Shown in pieces: positions 33,707 through 41,800 of a stretch of 64,000 nt of DNA. Position 1 is the first letter of the stretch, and every line of letters begins with the position of its first letter. The position numbers and the translations under genes were made by a program. The stretch comes from a bacterium (GTDB taxonomy: Bacteria; Planctomycetota; Planctomycetia; Pirellulales; Pirellulaceae): assembly GCA_030430075.1 (NCBI GenBank), contig JAUIGN010000013.1:1-64000 (forward strand), read 5' to 3'. Under the pieces are notes generated by a model. That model saw only the letters and a list, made by a program, of their open reading frames with translations, was not told the origin of the DNA and made no database searches.

Positions 33707-34153
33707 ATGGCCTCAGTAACGGATCCAACGAAAAAATTCGACGCCTTTGTCGAGGAACATGAGGCGCTTGAGCGGTCCTTGCACGAACTGCGTGAATTGA
33801 TCCAGCAGCAGCAGGACGGCGGCGCCACCATCTACGCCTGTCGCGTGCTGGGCGAACACGTGCATGCCCATTTTCGTCACGAAGTCCAGGAGGACGGCTT
33901 CTTTGCCAATTTGATCGAACAGGCTCCGCGATTCGAGGATCGGGCTAGAGAGCTCATTGGTCAGCACGCACAGCTCAACCGCGCACTGACTGACCTGCAA
34001 GAATTCGCTGTGGGTGACCAGCCGTCGCCTCTCTGGTGGAAGGGCCTCGGGTATCGGCTGGATGCTTTCTGGCACCTGTTCTGCCAACATGAGCACGAAG
34101 AGATCAGGCTGGTCCAAGAGGCGTTCGGGTGCGCGCTGGTCGAACGGGAGTGA
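33707..34153 (+). CDS. Hemerythrin-domain protein
   Basis: A cytosolic four-helix di-iron protein of 148 residues. The expected ligands appear in order: His18 (EEHEAL), His54/His58 with Glu62 (HAHFRHEVQEDGFF), His87 (GQHAQLN) and His128/His130 with Glu131-132 (CQHEHEE). The start has AGGAGA seven bases upstream. Relatives bind oxygen or NO, or aid repair of iron-sulfur clusters, which agrees with the Rrf2 regulator about 1.1 kb away. Whether it shares that regulator is not shown by any visible operator. It is convergent with the TrkA-C membrane protein. Confidence 0.9.
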   Translation: MASVTDPTKKFDAFVEEHEALERSLHELRELIQQQQDGGATIYACRVLGEHVHAHFRHEVQEDGFFANLIEQAPRFEDRARELIGQHAQLNRALTDLQEFAVGDQPSPLWWKGLGYRLDAFWHLFCQHEHEEIRLVQEAFGCALVERE

Positions 34154-34233
34154 GCGCTGCTTGAGTCCGCGCTGCTTGAGTCAACGTTCACCGACCGTTC
34201 CGTTCGGCTCCGGATCTTCACCCGACGTCGCGA

Positions 34234-35064
34234 TCATTCAGGGGGCGAGTGGCCGGAGGCGGATTCGCCCTGACGCGTGTTGCCCGCCACCGTCTTGCTG
34301 GCCTTCCGCTGTTCTTCCTCGAGCACATCAAGCTGCCTGGTAACGGCCATCACATGATGCATGTTGCCTTCGATGTCCGCGCGGCGCGTATCGAGGTCAA
34401 GGAGTGCCGCTTGCTTTCCGTAGACAATCAGGCAGTCCCCCGGCATGATCTTTGTCTCTGCATGGGGGGCTCCCAGGTACGTGCCGTCCGGTTGTTCGAT
34501 CCCTAGCACCAGCACGCCTTCACGAGCCAACTGGGTCTCTTCCAACGTCCGCCCGGCCAGCCAGTCGTCGTCGCGAATTTCCAATTCGGAGACGACATAG
34601 TCACTGGAGATCCTGAGCAGCCGCGTGTAGTCATGCAGTTGCAGATGTGCGAAGCGGCGAAGCGCCACGCTGGTGATTTGCCACATGACCCGTTCCAGGT
34701 ACTCGCTGCTGGCAACCAGCCACAGCAACAGTCCGCCCCCGGAGAGAACTGTAAGACGGACCCAGGTCAGTTTCAGCCAGCTCTCGTTGCCCGTGTTGAC
34801 GAAAGAGAGGATCACCGACGAAATGGCGACTGCGATTCCAGCGTGCCCCAACAACATCAAATGCACCGTGATACGGCGGCGGAGCGGGTGATTGACGATC
34901 TCCTCGGACTCGCGCGTCGTGAAGCCCGATCCGGTGAAGGCGGACACCGCCTGAAAATGGGCCAGGTCTTTGGAGAGCCCAGTCATCGAAAGACCGACCG
35001 TGGCGACCCGCACAATCACGATGGAGAGGCTCAAGACAAGCAAAACGGCAAAGACAGCCAACAT
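34234..35064 (-). CDS. Membrane protein with TrkH-like filter motif and TrkA-C domain (K+ channel-like)
   Basis: The 276-residue protein has one N-terminal membrane helix, then SAFTGSGFTTRESE (41-54), which closely resembles the pore-loop filter of TrkH/KtrB potassium transporters, and two further helices near 66-90 and 103-118. A cytosolic part follows with a TrkA-C/RCK-C domain (about 150-225, SELEIRDDDWLAGRTL and MPGDCLIVYG), known to bind regulatory ligands. A single filter repeat means a tetramer or a small channel would be needed. The tail past residue 235 is charged and low-complexity. It probably takes part in potassium or cation flux; the ion is inferred. Confidence 0.8.
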   Translation of the reverse strand: MLAVFAVLLVLSLSIVIVRVATVGLSMTGLSKDLAHFQAVSAFTGSGFTTRESEEIVNHPLRRRITVHLMLLGHAGIAVAISSVILSFVNTGNESWLKLTWVRLTVLSGGGLLLWLVASSEYLERVMWQITSVALRRFAHLQLHDYTRLLRISSDYVVSELEIRDDDWLAGRTLEETQLAREGVLVLGIEQPDGTYLGAPHAETKIMPGDCLIVYGKQAALLDLDTRRADIEGNMHHVMAVTRQLDVLEEEQRKASKTVAGNTRQGESASGHSPPE

Positions 35065-35315
35065 GGGCAGCGTCCTGATCGTGGATTCCGGTTACCGAGC
35101 GAATGCCTCGAATATATGCTGGATTGCGAGCGATGTGGTTGCAACGATCGCCAAAATTATGGCCGCTCGGCCGGCGTGGCAGCTTGACGCGCCCGGACCG
35201 ATCCGTTAATTAAGGATAAACAGGTCCACTATTCGGCTTGCGGTCGGATCGCGACCTGCCCTGCCCCGACCCGTCGACGCTCATTCCTCACTGCACCCTC
35301 GCCTGCGAGCCCGCC

Positions 35316-35873
35316 ATGCAACATCGTCGATTCGAAATACTGTTGGCCGTCCTGGGTCTGCTCGTTGTCTCGCCCGGCCTCGCCGTTGCGCAGCCGGAGG
35401 ACCCGACCGGAAGCGCCAACGGGAACGCCGCGTCGTCCGGAGCAGCGAATTCCATGACCGTGCAAGCCGCCAGGGAACGCGCACAGTTATTGCACGACGT
35501 CTACTCGGCGACCCTGGACGTGATGCACCATCGCTATTTTCACCGCGATCGGGCCACCGTTCCGGCGCGTGCCCTGGAGGACGTGTTTGCCGAGATCGAT
35601 CGGAAGGCTCGGATCAAGTCGAGTTGGATTGCGGTGAGTGGGCGGGCGATGAGTATCGATCACGAGCCGAAAGGTGAGTTTGAGCTGGCAGCGATGAAGG
35701 CGATTCGTGGCGGGCAGGAGTCCTACGAAGTGGTAGACGAATCAACCTTTCGACGGGTCGGTGCGATCCGCCTCTCCGGCGGTTGCCTGAATTGTCACGG
35801 ACGATTTGGCTCGACCTCCACCGCCAAACAATTTGCCGGCCTCGTCATCGAAGTTCCGTTGGAGAAGAATTAG
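35316..35873 (+). CDS. Exported DUF3365 (Tll0287-like) haem protein
   Basis: A periplasmic haem-binding sensor-like protein of 185 residues. From ATG 35316 it has a signal peptide (FEILLAVLGLLVVSPGLAVAQ). The mature part has the DUF3365 pattern, with ARKxR-type residues (EIDRKARIKSSW) and a C-terminal CLNCH haem-c motif (Cys157, Cys160, His161). The upstream in-frame start at 35238 is rejected because it would hide the signal. It is divergent from the K+-channel-like gene across 250 bp. Tll0287-like domains occur alone or in front of histidine kinases; no kinase is present here. A redox or gas sensor role is inferred. Confidence 0.85.
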   Translation: MQHRRFEILLAVLGLLVVSPGLAVAQPEDPTGSANGNAASSGAANSMTVQAARERAQLLHDVYSATLDVMHHRYFHRDRATVPARALEDVFAEIDRKARIKSSWIAVSGRAMSIDHEPKGEFELAAMKAIRGGQESYEVVDESTFRRVGAIRLSGGCLNCHGRFGSTSTAKQFAGLVIEVPLEKN

Positions 35874-36059
35874 GCCGTTCGGGTCCAACTTGCGTAGCGT
35901 GTTCGGGACCCGCGTCATGTCCGGCGCGGGCCGCTCGGCGGCCGATCGACCTTGCGACAGTGCGCGTTCACTCTGCCGCCACGGTTGCAGCCGGCGAACT
36001 GCACCCTTTCCCGCCTTGCTTGCTTCGCCCTGGCGGCTGGCTGGAATTGCTGGGCAATT

Positions 36060-36626
36060 TCAGGAAGGCGGTTTCGCGTTGCGCAATGCGGCGCGTTCGA
36101 GCTTGTACCAGCCGAGTACGAGCGGAAGGTAGAGGCCGGCGGCAAGGACGTGTGCGGCAATGCCGATCGGAACGGAAATCGCATAGAATCCCACGCCGAA
36201 CTGGTAGAATGCGGCGACCCAGATCGTCCACAGGACGGCTCCCGCGACAGCAAATCGAGGCGCCCGCCCGACGGCCAGGTAGAGTCTCTGCTTCCATGCC
36301 GCCAGTGGCGTGCACCGCGCGAACAGCTTGTGCAAAAGCCAGGTGGCCAGCTGCAGCGCGGCAAGCCCTTGGAACCAGACGGCGAACACAATCAGGGCAA
36401 AGCCGACCCCGTTCAGGACGCATGCGATGGGATAAACATAGAAGGTGGCGGCTCGGTTCGTGCCGGCATGGATCATTGGAAAGTTGAAGCAGACGAAATT
36501 GTAGGTCGCCGGCAATAGCAGGATCACCAGCGCCAAGCGTAGCTTCCTTGTCGCGTTTGCTTGTGCCGAACTGGGGAGCGACGATACGCTGACTGAGGCG
36601 GGCGGTTCGTATGGATTGTCATGCAT
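36060..36626 (-). CDS. Hypothetical multi-pass membrane protein with NPYEPP start
   Basis: The start is ATG 36626; the frame also has a TTG one codon earlier. The protein (188 aa) begins MHDNPYEPP, an N-terminal motif common in small planctomycete membrane proteins, then a Ser-rich stretch and about five hydrophobic segments (near 30-48, 58-82, 85-100, 120-142 and 148-170). No catalytic motif is seen. Repeat A copy 3 lies directly upstream, so its promoter would have to lie within or beyond that element. Function unknown. Confidence 0.75.
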   Translation of the reverse strand: MHDNPYEPPASVSVSSLPSSAQANATRKLRLALVILLLPATYNFVCFNFPMIHAGTNRAATFYVYPIACVLNGVGFALIVFAVWFQGLAALQLATWLLHKLFARCTPLAAWKQRLYLAVGRAPRFAVAGAVLWTIWVAAFYQFGVGFYAISVPIGIAAHVLAAGLYLPLVLGWYKLERAALRNAKPPS

Positions 36627-36659
36627 CAATTCGTGCCTGACGCAACGGGGAATGGATAC

Positions 36660-36777
36660 CTAGCGAGGCAGGGCCTCGGACCGATAGCGAGCTGACGCTC
36701 GCGGCGTGTTCGTCCGCTCCCGTCGGTCGCTCAAACTGGACTCCTTCGAAGAGCAAAATCTGATACATGTCTTCTAG
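36660..36777 (+). repeat. Dispersed hairpin repeat family A, copy 3
   Basis: It shares the start CTAGCGAGGCAGGGCCTC, the hairpin GCGAGC-TGAC-GCTCGC and the block CGTCCGCTCCCGTCGG-TCGCTCAAAC with copy 1. The right-hand 40 bp are more diverged (AGAGCAAAATCTGATACATG). It lies 33 bp upstream of the membrane-protein start and about 145 bp downstream of the DUF1559 pseudogene. Confidence 0.87.
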
Positions 36778-36921
36778 GGTCAGCCGGTTCGGCGGCGTCG
36801 GCGACCCGCGCCGAGCGGTCGAGAACGTGCGCGCTGGGCAATTGAGATTGCGCGATCTTCAACTGCGACAGCCCGATCCTACCAGACCGGCGTTGACGCT
36901 GACGACCCGAGCGTGATCCGG

Positions 36922-37716
36922 TCATTCCGTCGGCTGCGGCTCCGTCGACTTTGCTCGCCGCGATCGCCCATCTTCCAGCAGCTGCCAACCCTGGCCGGTA
37001 TTTCTCAGCGGTTCCCCGCCGTCAACCGTCAGCAGAGCGCGCAAGACACTCGCCGACAGGTTCTTGTCCAGCCGCCGTAACGTACCGTCGACCATGACGA
37101 CCGCCGGTGCGAGGTACCTGCTGCTGATCCCTTGTGGATGGTCGACAAGCAGGCTCATGGAGTCGGCCTGTAGATCGCGAGGTTCCATCCAATGAATGTG
37201 CTGGCCGTCGTTTTCGACGATCATGATGGTCGCGGAGGCATCGTCCGTAATCGCCGTATCCATTCTCCCGGTGGCGCCGGGCCACATCGTTCGCTGACCG
37301 ACGACAGCCACGTAGTTGGTGGTCGTCGAGTTCGACGCCGCCCGGCCGTGGAATGCGAACGTGGCTGGCATCTCGTCGGCAAGCTGCGCATTGGACGGAC
37401 TATTCCAGGGTTGGCTGAAGTCGTATCGCCGAAAGAGGGCTTGTTGGTCAAGGTAGGGCAGAATCAGGATCCGCCAGCTATGCTGGGGGATCCCCGCCTC
37501 GTCCGCAAGATAGGCAGGTGGATACCGACCGTGCTCAGCGTGGTAATTGGCGACCGCCAGGGCAAGCTGCTTCAGGTTTCACAAGTCGGCGCTGCGTTGA
37601 GCAGCAATCCTGGCATCCGCAACCAGCTTGACAAGCAGGGCGGCACCGATCAGCCCCAGGATCGCGAATCCGCAACACCCTGCCCTGAAACGCCGATTCT
37701 TTAATGATTGACGCAT
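36922..37716 (-). pseudogene. DUF1559 (H-X9-DG type) prepilin-like gene interrupted by an in-frame UGA
   Basis: The frame starts at ATG 37716 with a basic stretch and a hydrophobic helix (GFAILGLIGAALLVKLV). It continues to ARIAAQRSADL, then reads TGA at 37579-37581. Without any shift it goes on with NLKQLALAVANYH, a hallmark of planctomycete DUF1559 proteins, then GRYPPAYLAD, WRILILPYLDQQ, TTNYVAVVGQ, HWMEPRDL and VDGTLRRLDKNLS, all expected in this order. The family usually has a prepilin cleavage site near the helix; here that motif is altered. At about 264 residues the length is close to a short family member. The UGA is most simply a nonsense mutation. Read-through, or a sequencing error at one base, are the alternatives. 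Confidence 0.85.
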
Positions 37717-37728
37717 CCGCGACTCCAT

Positions 37729-38033
37729 GCCTGGCCCGGCCCGCAATCCGGGGCAAGCGAATCTCACTGGCGACGATAATTGTCTAATTCGAATCCGGTG
37801 ATCGCATCCGCAATGTTTCGACGGACCAAGCCTCAACGATTCCGCCGGGCATCCGCGATCGTGATTGGAAAGCGACAGTTTGTTACATCCGATTGAACGG
37901 TATTGTGGGCTGGCGAACCGGGGAATAACGGAATGTCATGCACGGCATGACCTACGGAATGGTGGAAACGCGAATGGTGGAACGGGTGGTGTGGAACGAC
38001 GTCATGCCGCACAGGCGACACGCTACGGCCAGG
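37729..38033. promoter_or_regulatory. Intergenic stretch with palindrome copy 1 (37935-37951)
   Basis: The only clear feature in these 305 bp is GTCATGC-ACG-GCATGAC, a 17-bp perfect dyad. The same arms occur at 48261-48277 and 51746-51762. Just to its right are imperfect direct repeats of GGAATGGTGGAA type. The dyad lies about 220 bp upstream of the DUF1559 pseudogene start and downstream of the oxidoreductase remnant. Confidence 0.5.
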
Positions 38034-38393
38034 CTAACCGACATCGACCCAGGCCCGCCGGCGATGGCTGCGGAGGATCGCTTCGCAGAGCAGGATCTCG
38101 CGATGTCCATCCGCAAACGTCGGGAACGGCGGTCGGCCTGTACCGCCGCCCGCCAGGTAACCGTAGAAGGCGCGGAACAGTTGCTTGAATGTGTCCGGGA
38201 ACCCTTCGTTGTGACCGCCGGGAAATTCGGCCAGGCCGCGGGGAAGGCCGAGTTGCCGAGCGGCGGCGATTGATCGCTGGGGCGTCGAACCGGCAATGCC
38301 GGCGACCTGAACTCCGGCGCGGCGAAGCCCTTCGACATGGACCGGATCGATGAACCCCGTCCCCACCACCGCGGCCGTATGATTGTTTTCCAT
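38034..38393 (-). pseudogene. Internally deleted Gfo/Idh/MocA-family oxidoreductase
   Basis: The first ~50 residues form the NAD(P)-binding start of this family ([21 protein letters not shown]), although the third glycine of GxGxxG is Asp. After GLPR the sequence jumps directly to family C-terminal sequence: [16 protein letters not shown], then [18 protein letters not shown] and WVDV. Full members are about 370 residues, so roughly 250 residues, including the catalytic EKP and GGxxxDxxxH region, are gone. The junction keeps the frame. A good AGGAG site sits seven bases before ATG 38393, so the 119-residue remnant could still be translated, but it cannot act as a dehydrogenase. Confidence 0.85.
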
Positions 38394-38868
38394 CGCTGGC
38401 TCCTGATCTTCACCTGATTAACGTGCCGCGCATCATCAGGGCAAGTCGCCCCCCGACCCACTGGCCGCTTGCCGCTCCTGGTGCGGGGCGGCGGCCGGTC
38501 ATGCTCGGTATGGCGTTCGATAACAGGGACAGGGCGGGAATTGAACGCAAGCGAGCAAGGCGCCGGTGCTCACGGGCCCCCCCCGGTCCGCCAGAAATTC
38601 TGCTCGCCAACCGCTGGCGCGCCCTTTTCCATTTCCGGGACATTTCGAGTATCATGAACGGCAGCGAAAATCGCAGTTTGACGAATGATCGTGTGCCGCC
38701 AACCCCACTGAGCCGCCAACACAGCGGCGCATTGCGGCGGCGTCTTATGTTAGTCGCTTTGCGATCCTGCGTCAGCTTACGCGTCGATACCCTCCTTGCC
38801 GACGGTTGCCGATCACCGATCGCGTAGCCGCCCGCCAGCAAATGGATACCACCACGGAGATCTTGCTG
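38394..38868. other. Intergenic stretch between the remnant and the first DUF1553 gene
   Basis: Divergent genes flank these 475 bp. Nothing beyond ordinary non-coding sequence is seen. The last 15 bases include GGAG before ATG 38869. Another in-frame ATG at 38842 is possible but would extend the signal peptide with a hydrophilic stretch. Confidence 0.4.
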
Positions 38869-41800
38869 ATGTCCACTTCTCGCTTCCTCAGCTTGACAAT
38901 GGCGCTGCTTCTGGCCGCCTTGGCCCCGCCGGCCATGGCCGATGACACGGAAGCAACCGCGGATGCCAACGATCAAGTGAGCTTTTACAAGCAGATTCGA
39001 CCACTTTTCCAAGCGCATTGCCACGGCTGCCACCAACCGGCTCGGGACCGGGGCAGTTACGTGATGACCGATTTTGCCAAGCTGCTGGCCGGCGGTGAAA
39101 GCGACACCGCCGCGATTGTGGCCCACAAGCCCGAGGAAAGTTACCTGGTCGATCTCATTACGCCGACGGACGGCGAAGCCGAGATGCCGAAGGGCAAGAA
39201 ACCGCTCAACGGCGTCGAGATCAACCTGATCAAACGCTGGATCGCCGAGGGGGCGGTGGATGATACGCCGGCCGGCGCCAAACGCCATTTCGATTCCGAG
39301 CATCCCCCCGTCTACACCCGCCCGCCGGTCATCACCTCTATCGATTTCTCTCCGGATGGGCAATTGTTGGCGGTTGCCGGCTTCCATGAAGTCCTGCTGA
39401 CCAAGGCGGACGGTTCGGAACTGGTCGCCCGCTTGATTGGTGTCTCCGAGCGAATTGAGTCGGTCAAGTTCTCGCCGGATGGAAAACGATTGCTCGTCAC
39501 CGGCGGGCTGCCTGGACGCATGGGTGAAGTTCAGATTTGGGACGTGGCGACCCGCAAGCTGACGCTTTCTGTCCCTGTGACCTATGACACCATCTATGGC
39601 GGCGATTGGTCTCCCGATGGGACGCGAATCTCCTTCGGCTGCTCGGACAATACCGTGCGTGCCATCGACGCAGCGACCGGCGCGCAAGTGCTCTACCAAG
39701 GCGCCCACAGTGACTGGATTCGTGACACGGCGTTCTCGCACGATGGCTCGCATGTCGTTTCGGTTGCCCGCGATATGACCGTCAAGTTGACCGAGGTCGA
39801 GACCAACCGCTTCATTGACAATATTACGTCCATCACCCCCAAAGCACTCAAGGGCGGCGTCAACTCGGTCGTCCGCCATCCGGATCGGGACGAGATTGTC
39901 GTCGGCGGCGCGGACGGCGTGCCGAAGGTCTATCGCATGTTCCGCATCACCGCCCGCAAGATCGGCGATGATTCCAACCTGATCCGCAATCTGAGCCCCA
40001 TGCGGGGTCGAGTGTTTGGTGTGGCGGTCAGTCCGGACGGCAAACGAATTGCCGCCGTCAGTTCCCTCAACGGACAGGGAGAACTGGCCGTCTATTCGTA
40101 CGAGTTCGACACCAACCTTCCCGCGGATCTCAAGAAGATTGCCGAGACGCGGATCCAACAGCGAAAGCCGGCAGACATCAAGAAGCTGGACGACTACCGG
40201 ACCAAGGGCATCAAGCGAATCGCCCAGGTCGACGTCGACGAGGCCTCCCTTTACGCCGTCGCGTTTACGCCCGATGGGAAGACCGTGGCCGTCACCGGGG
40301 GAGACGGCAAGATTCGTCTGATCGAGACGGAGACGGGCAACACGATCAAGGAATTCTCTCCGGCGCCGATCACGCCCGCCGAACGGGTTGCGCAGGCCTT
40401 TGAGCCGGCCGAACCGATCTCCATCGACGATACCGCCGGATTCAGCGAATCACTGCCGGCCGGACGCAAGGTCACCGAGCTCAAGGTCGAGCCCCAGGCG
40501 ATCGCGCTGGCGGACCAGTTCTCGTATGCTCAATTGCTCGTGACAGCGACCCTCGATAACGGCGACCAGATTGACGTGACGCGGATGGCGGTCCCCACCT
40601 TCTCCGCCCCTGTCGCCCAGATATCGCCCAGCGGCCTGATCCGGGGTAAACAGGACGGCACGGCGTCGCTGGTTGTGAACGTCGCCGGAACGGTTGCCAA
40701 GGTTCCCGTTACGGTCGCCGGGATGGAAACACCCTACGAGGCTAACTTTGCACGGGATGTCGAACCGGTTCTGTCGCGGCTCGGCTGCAACGCCGGGACC
40801 TGTCACGGTGCGGCGAAAGGGAAGAACGGGTTTCAGCTCTCCCTCCGCGGTTACGACCCGCTGGTCGATGTCCGCGCATTCACGGACGACCTGGCATCCC
40901 GGCGGACGAACATCGCATCGCCCGACGACAGCCTGATGCTACTTAAGGCGACGAGCGCCGTGCCCCACGTCGGCGGCCAGTTGCTGCGTCCCGGTGAGCC
41001 TTACTATCAGTTGATTCGCAATTGGTTGGCCAGCGGGGCCAAGCTGGATCTGACGGTCCCCAGTGTGACGGCGATCGAAATCTCGCCCACCAACCCGACC
41101 ATCCAGGGCCTTGATGCCCGGCAGCAGTTCCGGGTCATCGCCACGTACTCGGACGGCGGCCGGCGGGACGTGACGCGCGAAGCATTTGTCACCAGCGGCA
41201 ATACGGACATCGCCGACGTGAATCGTACCGGGTTGATGACCGCCTTCCGCCGCGGCGAAGCGCCCGTGCTGGCTCGCTTTGAAGGCGCTTACGCGGCGAC
41301 TACCCTGACGGTGATGGGAGACCGCGAAGGTTTCGAGTTCGAGCAGCCGGAGTTGTGGGGCCCCATCGACGAATTCACCGCAGCCAAATGGCAGCGGATG
41401 AAGATCCAGCCGTCAGAGCTTTGCAGCGACACCGATTTCATTCGCCGCGTCTACATCGATGTGACCGGCGTGCCGCCGACAGCCGACGAGGTCAAGGCGT
41501 TTGTCGCCGATCCGCGGGACACGCGGGTCAAACGCGATGAGGTGATCGACAAGCTGGTGGGAAGCGACGACTACATCGAGTACTGGACGAACAAGTGGGC
41601 CGACCTGCTGCAAGTCAATCGCAAGTACCTGGGGCCAGAAGGTGCCAAGGCGTTTCGCGACTGGATTCGTGGCGAAGTTGCCCAGAACACACCGTACGAC
41701 GAGTTCGTCAGGAAGATCATCACGGCAACGGGATCGAACAAGGACAATCCGCAAGCGTCCTATTACAAGATCCTCCGTGATCCCGAAAATATCATGGAGA

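Noticed and set aside
37579-37581. UGA as selenocysteine codon
   Set aside because: Family members have no Cys at that position (it aligns with the residue before NLKQ), and no selenocysteine insertion element or sel genes were seen.
38410-40158. Minus-strand frame over the first DUF1553 gene
   Set aside because: It is the antisense of a clear exported cytochrome-type gene, with low-complexity Arg/Gly content and no recognisable domain.
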